This document shows, in pieces, positions 1 through 8,273 of a DNA stretch of 49,341 nt (its first letter is position 1; every line of letters starts with the position of its first letter). The stretch is from a virus: IMG/VR virus record IMGVR_UViG_3300046477_000271, positions 1-49,341 of that record. The stretch is one strand, 5' to 3'. The translations under genes and the position numbers were made by a program. Below the pieces are notes generated by a model, which saw only the letters and a program-made list of their open reading frames with translations, was not told the DNA's origin and ran no database searches.

Positions 1-14
1 GACGCATTCTGACC

Positions 15-242
15 ATGAAGACTATCATTTCATTCTCCATCGACCGCGCCATCGTTGAGATGCTGAGGGAGAAGTGTGCCCTCCGACGGATCAGCTTCAG
101 CCAATATGCCGAGTATGCGCTATCGATCGCCCCGGCGGTGACTGAGGAGTTGGCGGTCAAGCTCGCCCGGAAGCGACGAGGGCTGGAGTATGAGGAGAAG
201 GTAAGCGTGGATGAGATGAAGGCACCCGAGGCTGCGGACTAA
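15..242 (+). CDS. small protein, possible ribbon-helix-helix regulator
   Basis: The 75-residue protein has a short N-terminal beta-strand (residues 3-8) followed by two predicted helices (about 10-20 and 26-36), the layout of Arc/MetJ ribbon-helix-helix DNA-binding proteins. The tail is charged. It is the first gene of the late block, and its stop overlaps the next start (TAATG). Its own upstream region is cut off by the window edge, so the start is chosen only by frame. The fold is inferred from pattern; no function is claimed. Confidence 0.55.
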   Translation: MKTIISFSIDRAIVEMLREKCALRRISFSQYAEYALSIAPAVTEELAVKLARKRRGLEYEEKVSVDEMKAPEAAD

Positions 243-358
243 TGAGCGAAAATCGCCCCAAGCAAGATCAAACTGAAGATGGAAGGAAGATTGTGTATCC
301 AATTTGGCGTGATGATCTGGCCGAAGCGGTTATTCTACCTGTGAAGGATTCGGACTGA
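242..358 (+). CDS. 38-residue hypothetical protein
   Basis: This short frame fills the gap between its neighbours. Its ATG overlaps the upstream stop (TAATG) and it ends one base before the next ATG. The protein is hydrophilic and acidic with no recognisable motif. Translational coupling and perfect tiling are the only support. Confidence 0.5.
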   Translation: MSENRPKQDQTEDGRKIVYPIWRDDLAEAVILPVKDSD

Positions 359-359
359 C

Positions 360-944
360 ATGGGATCGTTTACGGATGAGCAGCGCGCGAAGGGCCGGGC
401 GACTATGCGCAGCCGCGCGAAGATGAAGAACCGCGAGGAGAAGATGCAGCAGGATATCTTCGAGGCTCGGGAGAGGGGCTTGAGCATCCCCGAGGTGGCC
501 AAAGAGTGCCACACGAATGAGAAGAACGTGCGGAAGACATTGTTCAACGGGGTCCATAAGGCCGAACGGGTCGCGCGATTTAACGAGGCAATGGTCAGCA
601 TGAGTCCGGCGGGAATCAAGGTGGTCAGGGAATGGCTGGATAAGGGCGACAAGGACGTAGCGATGTGGCTCCTGAAGGAGACGGGAGTCGTGGGCAAAGA
701 ACAGGTGAATATCACCGTCAACGCACAAAACGCCCAGGTCAACCTTTCGAATGACACGCTAGAGGCGGCGAGGGCGGTGGTGGAACAGATGCGAATGGCG
801 AATGGGCCGAAGCAGTTGCAGCAGGCAGCAGATGACATTATGGGTGAAATCGTATCGACCGAGGAGGTTGAGGATGAGCAGTCCAGAGACGACGTGGGGC
901 AGCCCGAGAGTGACATCGACAGCAACGGGGGGACTGATGTTTAA
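360..944 (+). CDS. putative terminase small subunit (TerS)
   Basis: The 194-residue protein has a basic N-terminus (about 1-25), a predicted helix-turn-helix around residues 38-60 (a helix, the turn at GLSIPEVAKE, then NEKNVRKTL), a central helical part (70-110) and an acidic low-complexity C-terminus. Size, HTH-then-helical architecture and position ahead of the large terminase fit a small terminase, which recognises the packaging site and activates TerL. No sequence search was possible, so the assignment rests on architecture and gene order. The last eight bases overlap the start of the next gene. Confidence 0.6.
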   Translation: MGSFTDEQRAKGRATMRSRAKMKNREEKMQQDIFEARERGLSIPEVAKECHTNEKNVRKTLFNGVHKAERVARFNEAMVSMSPAGIKVVREWLDKGDKDVAMWLLKETGVVGKEQVNITVNAQNAQVNLSNDTLEAARAVVEQMRMANGPKQLQQAADDIMGEIVSTEEVEDEQSRDDVGQPESDIDSNGGTDV

Positions 945-1416
945 TAACGGAGTGTCTAATGTAATACCTACCCCTGTTGAGTCAACTTGGTTCGAAGTCG
1001 GCGAGGTGGGATTCGCCGCGTCGGGTGATCGCCTCGTGATTGAGGAGGATCAGTTCAAGAGTGGGTACGAGTGTAAGGAGTGCGGAGGATCGGGCCGGGT
1101 GGCCTCGACCGTCGCGGGCGGTAAGATCAAGACTTGCCCTGAGTGTAACGGGAAGGGTGGGATCATCGTCGTCCCCGAGGTGTCGCAAAGGCGCCCGACC
1201 ACCGGAATCGTCCGGTCGGCTGGAGAGCAGTGTAAAGTTTACAAGGTCGGGGATGGAGTGCTGTTCTCAAACTTCGCGGGTTTTGCGATCGATCTCCAGC
1301 GGGCGGGCCAGCCGGTATGCCTCCGCATTCTCCACGAAACCGAGGTGCTGACCAAAGTGCGCGGACACCTCGAACTGCGAGCGATATCGTCGCAACGTGA
1401 GGCAACGGGGATATGA
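937..1416 (+). CDS. GroES-like co-chaperonin with embedded DnaJ-type zinc module
   Basis: Residues 29-36 (SGDRLVIEE) match the first strand of GroES. Residues 90-118 (GIVRSAG, then KVGDGVLFSNFAG) match its GEVLAVG and VGD-VIF strands, and the C-terminus matches the closing strands. Between strand one and the GGIIVVPE segment, the place of the GroES mobile loop, lie two CxxCxGxG knuckles (Cys46/49 and Cys67/70) like those of DnaJ. GroES proteins cap GroEL during folding, and phage versions (T4 gp31 class) help fold capsid protein. The gene lies in the packaging block before TerL. I start it at ATG 937, after a G-rich Shine-Dalgarno-like run, because the upstream part of the frame is a shadow of TerS. 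Confidence 0.72.
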   Translation: MFNNGVSNVIPTPVESTWFEVGEVGFAASGDRLVIEEDQFKSGYECKECGGSGRVASTVAGGKIKTCPECNGKGGIIVVPEVSQRRPTTGIVRSAGEQCKVYKVGDGVLFSNFAGFAIDLQRAGQPVCLRILHETEVLTKVRGHLELRAISSQREATGI

Positions 1417-1493
1417 AATGGCTAATGACCAAGCTCGGATACTGGATTGGATGCTTTAAGTTCGGAGTCTACACGGGGAGGCAAGGACAATGA
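1413..1493 (+). CDS. 26-residue peptide, hypothetical
   Basis: A tiny frame is coupled at both ends by ATGA overlaps, with the gene before and the gene after. The peptide has a short, partly hydrophobic and aromatic stretch in the first half and a basic tail. There is no recognisable function. The double coupling makes translation plausible, but the length leaves real doubt. Confidence 0.4.
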   Translation: MKWLMTKLGYWIGCFKFGVYTGRQGQ

Positions 1494-1792
1494 AACAGTT
1501 GATTGCACTTTTTATAGCCATCAGCTTCGCCCTTGGATGTGGAGTATTCTATGCGATTTGTGTTGTCCCTAAATTGGCTCAACCTCTCAATCCCCACTTG
1601 AATACTCACGAAGTTTTTCAAAAAGAGTCCGAGAAGTTTTTTACCGATTCAATTAAATTTCAATCCGACTGTAATCGAGTAACTGTGGAACAGTGGGACG
1701 CTTTGGATTGCACGAATCGTAAGGTTGAACTCCATGAACGTGATCTGAAACTTGAAGGTATGTATGCAGAGATTCAACAGGAGTGGCGATGA
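1490..1792 (+). CDS. single-pass membrane protein, hypothetical
   Basis: The 100-residue protein starts with a strong hydrophobic segment (residues 4-26), a membrane anchor or signal peptide. A hydrophilic domain with two later cysteines and a helical C-terminus follows. A GGAGG motif lies just upstream of the ATG. The gene is clearly more AT-rich than the TerS and TerL genes around it, suggesting recent acquisition. It could be a spanin-like or surface protein, but nothing in the sequence decides this. Confidence 0.65.
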   Translation: MKQLIALFIAISFALGCGVFYAICVVPKLAQPLNPHLNTHEVFQKESEKFFTDSIKFQSDCNRVTVEQWDALDCTNRKVELHERDLKLEGMYAEIQQEWR

Positions 1793-2517
1793 AAATTGCG
1801 CTTATCTCGGCCCTGATACTGATCGCGCTCCCCGCGCGGGCGCAGACCGATAAAACGGACTTACCTTACCAGAATTTTATTTGTACTCAGGAACAATTAA
1901 ATACTTTAGAGTGTCTTTCTGGATCATCGATGATGAACCAGAATGCAGATATTAGGGCTGTAACGGCGCCTTATATTATTCAACTTTCTCCAAATCAGCA
2001 AGAGTGGCCCGCCGAATGCGACAACATCGCGGACGCCCGTCGGATCATCGATCACCGCGTCTGGACCTGCCGGGATTCGAAACTCGTCCCGCTCGCTTCC
2101 ACCATCACCGGCCCAATCGTCAACGTCAAATTGACCGACCATGATCAAACATGGTACGAGCCACTTATTGTCCCGCACCGCACCGCCGACCGCGCCTACT
2201 GGACCTCCACCCTTCTCTCCCTCGCCCTGACCGTTGCTGACGTGGAGAACTCCCGTTACGCACTCGCCAAGGCTGGAACGGTGGAAGCGAATGGAATCTT
2301 CGGCCATCATCCCGGTCGAGCCACTTATTACGGCATTACCATGCCCATCTTCGCGGTTAACGCCATCGTCAGCTACCGCTACAAACGTGAAGACGACGCC
2401 CTCGCATTCGCGGGCATCCCTGGCCATCGCTACTCGAAATGGTGGCTACCGAACGCCATCAACAATTTCGGCCATGCCGCCGGAACTCTTGTCACTCTTG
2501 CCTCGACCGGACGCTAA
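1789..2517 (+). CDS. secreted/membrane protein of an Acidobacteriota-like family
   Basis: The 242-residue product has a clean Sec signal peptide ending near residue 19 (PARAQ). A polar middle region follows, then C-terminal hydrophobic helices with a conserved-looking block (ADVENS, then EANGIFG). Similar C-terminal blocks are, from memory, frequent in hypothetical proteins of Acidobacteriota; I could not search. I use ATG 1789, which overlaps the previous stop (ATGA) and follows AGGAG, rather than GTG 1783. Base composition changes inside the gene: AT-rich until about 1990, then GC-rich, which points to a mosaic junction. Function unknown. Confidence 0.65.
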   Translation: MKIALISALILIALPARAQTDKTDLPYQNFICTQEQLNTLECLSGSSMMNQNADIRAVTAPYIIQLSPNQQEWPAECDNIADARRIIDHRVWTCRDSKLVPLASTITGPIVNVKLTDHDQTWYEPLIVPHRTADRAYWTSTLLSLALTVADVENSRYALAKAGTVEANGIFGHHPGRATYYGITMPIFAVNAIVSYRYKREDDALAFAGIPGHRYSKWWLPNAINNFGHAAGTLVTLASTGR

Positions 2518-2518
2518 T

Positions 2519-2890
2519 ATGGACAAACTTACCAAATCCCAAGCTGTCTACTTCGGCCCGCTCGATGTCGGCGGACCCGACCTTGGCACCCGATGCGGGA
2601 AGTGCCGCGACTACATCGCCCTATCGCGCGAGTGCATGATCGTCACCCCTCCTAACGTCAGCGCTGCCCGAGGCACCTGCGCGCTCTATGTCCACGGCCA
2701 GTCGGTCGGAGCGGGTCGGTCGAAGATGCTCCTGTTGAAGGAGACAGCGGGATATATCGAGGGGGCGGACGTTCCCACCTATTGTGGACGATGTGAATAT
2801 TACGGGGGCGGCCAGTACAACGGCCCTTGCGAAAAGGTCGAGGGAGATGTCGAGTATCGCGGGTGCTGCAATCTCTATGAGGCCGAATGA
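2519..2890 (+). CDS. cysteine-rich protein with two HiPIP-like four-Cys units
   Basis: The 123-residue protein carries two similar units. Each has CxxC, then a third Cys about ten residues on, then a fourth Cys followed by an aromatic residue (CALY in the first, CCNLY in the second). The spacing and terminal Cys-x-x-Tyr resemble the cluster-binding part of high-potential iron-sulfur proteins, and phages often carry such small proteins. A structural zinc site is the main alternative. The frame is open further upstream, but ATG 2519 follows the previous stop by one base. The gene ends inside the TerL start (ATGA). Confidence 0.65.
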   Translation: MDKLTKSQAVYFGPLDVGGPDLGTRCGKCRDYIALSRECMIVTPPNVSAARGTCALYVHGQSVGAGRSKMLLLKETAGYIEGADVPTYCGRCEYYGGGQYNGPCEKVEGDVEYRGCCNLYEAE

Positions 2891-4563
2891 CCATCAATAC
2901 CCAGCGGTGGGAGATCCTCCAGCTCATCGGCAATCCCCGCCTCGATCCCCACATCATCAAGCTCAATGCGCTGGGATCGTTATACTACTTCGCAAAGTTT
3001 GTACTACAGCGTGGTAGGTTGACCGAACACCTCCATAAGCCGATTTGCGAAAACCTGGAGCGCCAGCGCCTCAACTATCTATTGGAGTTGCCACGCGACC
3101 ACTTCAAGACAACAATGATGACCGAGGCGTTGCCGATCTGGTGGTCCTTGCCCTTCACCGATAATGATGAGGCGGCGATGCGCGAGCTGGGATATGGGGA
3201 TGAGTGGATTAGGTGGATGAAGTTTGCACACAATCCGTTAATCAGAATCCTAATCGTATCGGAGGCGGCACTCAATGCTGAAAAACTCGGGATGCGTATC
3301 GACCAACATTTCTATAACAACGGACGGTTTCGAGATTTATTCCCAGAAATCATCCCTAATGAGAAATCAACTTGGAACGCTTCCAGTAAGTGCATTGGAG
3401 GAAGTAAGTTCCGCCCTCATGGAGAAGGCACTTTTGATTTCATCGGCGTTGGGGGCGCGTTACAAAGTCGTCATTACGATAGGATGATCGAAGATGACCT
3501 CGTGGGGAAGGACGCACTCCGCAGCGAGATCATCATGGCCGACACGATCGAATATCACAAACTTCTGGAGGGAGCGTTCGATGGACCGGATCATACGGAA
3601 CTTGTTGTTGGTAACAGGTGGAGTCCCACCGATCTTAACGGCTGGATACGTGAGAACGAGCCAGAATTTGTGGTGGAGTCTCACTCTGCCCTTGGCGGTT
3701 GTTGCGATATGCACGAGCCTGGTAAGCCGATTCTCCCCGAAGAGTTCGACATCGCCCGACTAGAAAAAATCAGGCGCCGCCAAGGGGCATACCTCTTCAG
3801 CCACCAATACCTCAACGAGGCGTTGAGCGCCGAGGATGTAGTGTTCAAACCCGAATGGCTCCGCTACTACAAACCCAAACCTGAGCCATTCATGCAGAAG
3901 CTCGTGATGGAGGGGGAGATCAAGCAGATCGAAGCGAACCGGATGCTGCTCGAACATGAGGTCGTGAAGGGGACCACCTACTCGGACATCCCCGTCAACC
4001 GACTCGTCCGATCGATGACGGTTGACCCGAATCATTCGGGGAGCGAGGGCCGCGCCCGCCATGCGATTGTGGTGACTGGACTCGACCCCGACACGGACCA
4101 GATATACTTGCTCGACATCTGGGCGCAATCCATGCCCTACGACGACCTCACCAAACATATCTACTCAATGTGTGAGCGGTGGAAGCTGACCGAGTTCTGG
4201 CTCGAAACCGTCGCCGCCCAGAAATACCTAAAGTATCATCTGGAGTATCGCAACAAGATCGAGAACCGTAACTTGAGGTGCCGCGAACTCAAGACCGATC
4301 GGGGCAAGCATGGCAAGTGGACCCGGATCGACGCGCTCTCCCCTCTCTTCGAGCAGGGGAAAGTATTCATCCGCCGCGATCAATCCGCCTTTATCACCGA
4401 ATACACCCGCTACTCGCATAGCGCGCGGCAGGTGGTGGACGTGCTGGACGCCTTCTCGTACGCGCCCCAAACCTGGTCAAATTATCGGTTCAAGGAAATC
4501 GCGGCGATGAAAGAGGAGCGCAAGAACCGGATGGGCAAACGATCGAGAGCGACGGGGTATTGA
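2887..4563 (+). CDS. terL: terminase large subunit (TerL)
   Basis: This is the DNA-packaging motor, which couples ATP hydrolysis to translocation and cuts concatemers. The ATPase domain has a Walker A-type loop LPRDHFKTT (residues 68-76; the usual Gly before Lys is Phe, as in many phage terminases). It has a Walker B RMIEDD (199-204). The C-terminal RNase H-like nuclease has Asp380 (VDPNHSG), Glu440 and Asp521 (VLDAF) as likely metal ligands. At 558 residues it is the usual length. The ATG overlaps the stop of the cysteine-rich gene, so both are probably co-translated. Confidence 0.92.
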   Translation: MTINTQRWEILQLIGNPRLDPHIIKLNALGSLYYFAKFVLQRGRLTEHLHKPICENLERQRLNYLLELPRDHFKTTMMTEALPIWWSLPFTDNDEAAMRELGYGDEWIRWMKFAHNPLIRILIVSEAALNAEKLGMRIDQHFYNNGRFRDLFPEIIPNEKSTWNASSKCIGGSKFRPHGEGTFDFIGVGGALQSRHYDRMIEDDLVGKDALRSEIIMADTIEYHKLLEGAFDGPDHTELVVGNRWSPTDLNGWIRENEPEFVVESHSALGGCCDMHEPGKPILPEEFDIARLEKIRRRQGAYLFSHQYLNEALSAEDVVFKPEWLRYYKPKPEPFMQKLVMEGEIKQIEANRMLLEHEVVKGTTYSDIPVNRLVRSMTVDPNHSGSEGRARHAIVVTGLDPDTDQIYLLDIWAQSMPYDDLTKHIYSMCERWKLTEFWLETVAAQKYLKYHLEYRNKIENRNLRCRELKTDRGKHGKWTRIDALSPLFEQGKVFIRRDQSAFITEYTRYSHSARQVVDVLDAFSYAPQTWSNYRFKEIAAMKEERKNRMGKRSRATGY

Positions 4564-4856
4564 TGCCCTGCATCGTCTGCGCCCTTCATGGCGACCACGA
4601 ACTCGACGGTCAACATTATTGCTGCACTCATTTTGATGAATTGATTGCCCACTCAGGAAATGTTAAGCTGGACCTCGTTCGACTAACGAAACTCGTGGAG
4701 CGTGCGTATGACAGCCAGAATCTCCAGAATCATCTCCATCACAATCTTTGCATCGCTGATTTTCTACCTCACCCTCGGCAACCCGTTCAAACTCTGGGCG
4801 CAGGCAACAACCGGCTTCACAAAAATCGGAACCGTCGCGGCAGGCGGCACGAATAG
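4563..4856 (+). CDS. small Cys/His-rich protein, hypothetical
   Basis: The 97-residue frame begins at ATG 4563, overlapping the TerL stop (TGATG). Residues 3-23 contain a CxxC, several His and a second Cys pair, suggesting a small zinc-binding head, followed by helices. The last 149 bases overlap the next gene, and the C-terminus there is low-complexity and basic, so part of it may be shadow. The N-terminal part is convincing; the length is uncertain. Confidence 0.5.
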   Translation: MPCIVCALHGDHELDGQHYCCTHFDELIAHSGNVKLDLVRLTKLVERAYDSQNLQNHLHHNLCIADFLPHPRQPVQTLGAGNNRLHKNRNRRGRRHE

Positions 4857-5100
4857 TTTCACCACCCCGACTCTCATCGATGGCACCTCGGTCAACTTCG
4901 AAGTCACCGCCGTCAACGCAGCCGGCGAATCGGTCGCCTCGGCAATCGTCAGCGCGGTCGTTCCGGCAACCGGCACCCATACCGCCACGATCAGTTGGAC
5001 CCCGGCGGCAACGGGCAGCGCAGCCACCAGCTTCAACATCTACGATCAAGTTGTGACAATCCCAAACCAACCGGGTGCGGTCACAGTAACAATTAACTAA
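4708..5100 (+). CDS. secreted protein with a fibronectin-III-like domain
   Basis: The 130-residue product has a signal peptide or anchor (about residues 5-32, ending WAQA). A beta-rich domain follows, with the VxAVNAAGESxxS pattern of fibronectin type III modules. Such domains on phage proteins often bind surfaces or carbohydrate; here that is inference. ATG 4708 is preferred over GTG 4702 because GTGGAG lies seven bases upstream. The gene is placed between terminase and portal. Confidence 0.6.
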   Translation: MTARISRIISITIFASLIFYLTLGNPFKLWAQATTGFTKIGTVAAGGTNSFTTPTLIDGTSVNFEVTAVNAAGESVASAIVSAVVPATGTHTATISWTPAATGSAATSFNIYDQVVTIPNQPGAVTVTIN

Positions 5101-5119
5101 TTGAGCCGGATCGCACCTT

Positions 5120-7123
5120 ATGGCAGAAGACTTCCAACTCGTCGATTGTAATCTCGGCAAGGACACCGACGCCGAGATGACGTTATTTGTGGACGGTCAG
5201 ATTGAGTTCTTAACCCAATCTCATTCTGACCTCCATAAAAACAAGATTCCCCAGTGGCGCAAACTCTATCTTGGCATCCCTGGCGAGGAAACGAAGTCCT
5301 TCCCGTGGCCGAATGCTGCCAACACCATCGTCCAGGTTATCGGCGAGACAACCGACACCCTCGCGGCCAGAATACTAGGGCTGGCATATGCAACTCATCC
5401 GTTGTGGCCCTTCCAAGACTACCGAAAGTTCGACCCCGCCGACACCCTGAACTTTGAACACGCCTCGAAGGAACGCCGGACGCTCGAAGACTTCCTAGAC
5501 ATCATGGGATTCGAACCCTCTGAACTCGACCTCTACCGCATCGAGGGGCTGTGGTGTACGGATATGATTCGGCTTGGGACGAGTTTCCTCAAGCTAGGGT
5601 ATGAGCATAAGATCGAAACAACAAACGTCGGCTACACCTCGGCAAGATCGAAGGTGATCCAAGGTGATGAAACAACTATCTATTCAGGGCCTCGGGTGCA
5701 TAAGCTGCGGCATGAAGACGTTTTCCTTACGCCTGATGCGTCTACACCGGGGGAAGCGGAGTTTGTATTTCAAGTGCGTACGCTGCGCCGGAAAGCGCTT
5801 GAAGAACGAGCCTTCACTGGAGCCTACAGCAAAGCCGCCGTCGATGCCATCCTCGACTCCCCCGACCGAAACGGCCCGAAGCCTCAGGAGAAATCAGAAC
5901 TCCAAGACCAAGGAATCGTAGAACGGGGTAACTACGATGCCAATGCCCAATGGGACATCGCCGAGTGCTACTATTCGTGGTGGCACAACAAACGAAAGTT
6001 TCGTATCATTGACTCCTACCACAAGCGCACCAAGACGGTCTTGCGGAGGGTATTCAACTTCCTCCCTCAGAATGAACTGCCCATTCTGCGGGCAAGGATG
6101 GGGTATCGAACGGACGGGATGTACGGGCATGGTGTTGCAGAGTTGTTGGAACGATATCAAGAAGAACTCTCAACGGTCCACAATCAACGCCTCGACAACG
6201 CGACCGCAGCGAACACTCGCGCTCTACGTGTTAGTCCGCGCGCTCGAAACCTTGACGCTAATGTCGAACTATATCCGATGGCTCTCCTCGTGGGTGAGAA
6301 GGATGACATCGAGGCGATCCAGATCGCGGACGTATACCCCTCATCGTTCGAGAACGAGAATGTCACTCTAGCTCACGCACAGTCGCGGGCGGGCATCAGC
6401 CCGGCGATAGCTGGCAGCGGGGGCGGGGGGCCACAGAAAAAGACGGGATCGTATTCGAGCGCCGGCACCCTCGCCACGATGCAAGAGTCCAACAGCCGGG
6501 TCAACCTCGACGCATCGGACTTCCGCCACGCTCATGTCAAGCTCGGCTCGTTGCTCACGGCGATGTACGCCAAGTACGGAGTCGGCGACCGCGCCAAAAT
6601 GTTCGGCCTCGACGCGGATATCCTCAAGTCCGCGCTGAAGGAGTTCGACAAGAATCGTCTCGCCATCCCGATCCGCGCCAGCACCGCCTCGCTCAATCGG
6701 GAGATGGATAAGCAATCTGACATGCTCTTGGCGGGATTGCTCCAACGCCACTACACCGCCGTTGGCCAGCTCATGCAAGCCATGTCCTCGCCAATGATCC
6801 AACCCGAAGTCAAAGACTACATGGTCAAGACCGTCCGATCATTAGACCGATTTATCAAACGGGTGATGAAGGATTTCCAATATGACCAACCAGAACAATA
6901 CGTCCCCGAGCCAAAACTCCCAGACTTCTCAGAAGGTCAAGGTGGAAAAAATCCGCCGTCTCCTCCGGGAGGGCAAATGGCCCCCTCCCCTTCATCCATT
7001 CAATCAACTGCTGCGGCTACCCCCGGTCGAGGTCCAGCAAATGTTCCTGCTCCCGGCGTGGCGGGCGTGGGAGGCGGGACTCCGCCGCCTGTTGGAACTG
7101 GCGGAGGCGGACCTCAAGTATGA
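5120..7123 (+). CDS. portal protein
   Basis: The 667-residue protein forms the head-vertex ring through which DNA passes. It has the FPWPNAANT segment followed by a helix (residues 55-80), seen in podovirus-type portals. A large mixed core and a long helical stem (about 430-610) follow. The C-terminal Pro/Gly-rich tail (from about 620) is disordered. Position directly after TerL and ahead of the scaffold supports the call. The tail is encoded in DNA that also encodes a second frame (6882-7394). No strong Shine-Dalgarno is visible upstream of the ATG. Confidence 0.85.
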   Translation: MAEDFQLVDCNLGKDTDAEMTLFVDGQIEFLTQSHSDLHKNKIPQWRKLYLGIPGEETKSFPWPNAANTIVQVIGETTDTLAARILGLAYATHPLWPFQDYRKFDPADTLNFEHASKERRTLEDFLDIMGFEPSELDLYRIEGLWCTDMIRLGTSFLKLGYEHKIETTNVGYTSARSKVIQGDETTIYSGPRVHKLRHEDVFLTPDASTPGEAEFVFQVRTLRRKALEERAFTGAYSKAAVDAILDSPDRNGPKPQEKSELQDQGIVERGNYDANAQWDIAECYYSWWHNKRKFRIIDSYHKRTKTVLRRVFNFLPQNELPILRARMGYRTDGMYGHGVAELLERYQEELSTVHNQRLDNATAANTRALRVSPRARNLDANVELYPMALLVGEKDDIEAIQIADVYPSSFENENVTLAHAQSRAGISPAIAGSGGGGPQKKTGSYSSAGTLATMQESNSRVNLDASDFRHAHVKLGSLLTAMYAKYGVGDRAKMFGLDADILKSALKEFDKNRLAIPIRASTASLNREMDKQSDMLLAGLLQRHYTAVGQLMQAMSSPMIQPEVKDYMVKTVRSLDRFIKRVMKDFQYDQPEQYVPEPKLPDFSEGQGGKNPPSPPGGQMAPSPSSIQSTAAATPGRGPANVPAPGVAGVGGGTPPPVGTGGGGPQV

Positions 7124-7394
7124 GACGCTTGAGCGAAAGAAAATTGACACTGATGTGGTCTATCAGTTACGCTCCTTAATCAGCGGGTACAGGACACTAT
7201 TAGCCGTACCCGAGGAGGTAGACACGTATGGCTTGGCCCTTCAAGCAGAAAGCGGAGGAACCGCAGATGGCAAACGAACCGACGAATCCCGAGAAGACCC
7301 CCGACACGACGTCGACGAAATCGATCGCCGAGATAATCAGCGAATCGCTTCAACCGTTCAGCGCAAAGTTCGACAAAATACAACAGGATATTGA
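6882..7394 (+). CDS. helical protein overlapping portal and scaffold genes
   Basis: The 170-residue frame overlaps the portal C-terminus by 242 bases and the scaffold gene by 167. Residues 20-120 look like real protein: amphipathic helices, a run of Leu/Arg/Glu, and a final QLRSLISGYRTLLAVPEE stretch. This resembles small helical proteins encoded after the portal in other phages. The extreme N- and C-termini may be shadow, and an internal start is possible. Only about 105 bases are unique to this frame, so I keep moderate confidence. Confidence 0.5.
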   Translation: MTNQNNTSPSQNSQTSQKVKVEKIRRLLREGKWPPPLHPFNQLLRLPPVEVQQMFLLPAWRAWEAGLRRLLELAEADLKYETLERKKIDTDVVYQLRSLISGYRTLLAVPEEVDTYGLALQAESGGTADGKRTDESREDPRHDVDEIDRRDNQRIASTVQRKVRQNTTGY

Positions 7395-7923
7395 CGAAAT
7401 TCGCACTCCCAAACCACCCGTCCGCACCGTCTCGCAAGAGCGTGTGAGCGTGCTGGACGACGAAGATGCTGCCTTCAACCAACGCATGACTCCGATTCTC
7501 CAATCCCAGCTTGAGCTAGAGGCGCGCTACAACCGCGACCAAGTCAAGGCCGAATATGTCGAAGCCGGTTTTGGAGATTTCTGGCGCGAGAACGAGAAGC
7601 GGATCAATGACAAACTTAGCACCTCTCCTCTCGTCCAGCCGGACGGGAATGGCGGAGTCCTCAAGCTCCGGGGCGATGAGCAATACATCCGCAACGTCGT
7701 CAACATGTTCATGGGCGAGGCGGCGAGGGCGGGCGGAGTTAAGTTTGATGGTGCCAAGAAAACATTCTTCCTCGAAGGTGCAAACGGAGGAGAGAGCGCT
7801 GCTGGTTCGCGTGCTGCCGAAACGGAAGGCTTGACAGCCAAGCAGGTGAAACTCGCGCAGCGTCTCGGCATACCGATGGATGCAATGAAAAAAACTGTTT
7901 CGAAACTTGAATTTGTAAGCTAG
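7228..7923 (+). CDS. putative head scaffolding protein
   Basis: The 231-residue protein is highly charged, with predicted coiled-coil in residues 30-115 and a C-terminal helical segment ending in Lys-rich residues. It lies between portal and capsid genes, where scaffold genes usually sit. Scaffolds direct procapsid assembly and leave or are degraded before packaging. A very strong GAGGAGGT lies eight bases upstream of the ATG, fitting a protein needed in many copies. There is no sequence-specific hallmark, so the assignment is by context and composition. Confidence 0.6.
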   Translation: MAWPFKQKAEEPQMANEPTNPEKTPDTTSTKSIAEIISESLQPFSAKFDKIQQDIDEIRTPKPPVRTVSQERVSVLDDEDAAFNQRMTPILQSQLELEARYNRDQVKAEYVEAGFGDFWRENEKRINDKLSTSPLVQPDGNGGVLKLRGDEQYIRNVVNMFMGEAARAGGVKFDGAKKTFFLEGANGGESAAGSRAAETEGLTAKQVKLAQRLGIPMDAMKKTVSKLEFVS

Positions 7924-7931
7924 GAGTCAAC

Positions 7932-8273
7932 ATGGCAACCGAACAAGATCGCGCCAACCTCACCGGAGTCCGTGGCAAGCAGGCTGCCAAGATGTCCCAC
8001 GACGAAGCCAAGGACTATATCAAGGGTTCCGCGAAGATGGACAAGGATTACCAAGGCACCGCCGAGGAGACTGCCGGAGTAGCGAAGAAGCAACAAACTC
8101 AGGAAATCCTCGGCTCCTTCAAAAAGGGTGGCAAGGTAATGAAGACCGGAGCTTATAAACTCCATAAGGGCGAGACAGTCGTCCCGAACAAGATGATGGC
8201 CCACGGTAAAAACTCCAACATGATTCGCAAAGGCTCGGCGGCCATGGCTGAGTGGGATAAGGATGGCAACTAA
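7932..8273 (+). CDS. small basic structural-region protein
   Basis: The 113-residue protein is Lys-rich and polar, with a central FKKGGKVMKTGAYKLHKGE segment. Comparable short Gly/Lys segments occur in proteins encoded near capsid genes of other podovirus-like phages, from memory. It follows the scaffold gene by eight bases and its stop overlaps the next start (TAATG). The role is unknown; an internal head protein is possible. Confidence 0.6.
   Translation: MATEQDRANLTGVRGKQAAKMSHDEAKDYIKGSAKMDKDYQGTAEETAGVAKKQQTQEILGSFKKGGKVMKTGAYKLHKGETVVPNKMMAHGKNSNMIRKGSAAMAEWDKDGN

Noticed and set aside
1924-2427. 167-codon minus-strand open frame
   Set aside because: Gly/Val/Asp-rich mirror of the secreted protein gene, no neighbours on that strand.
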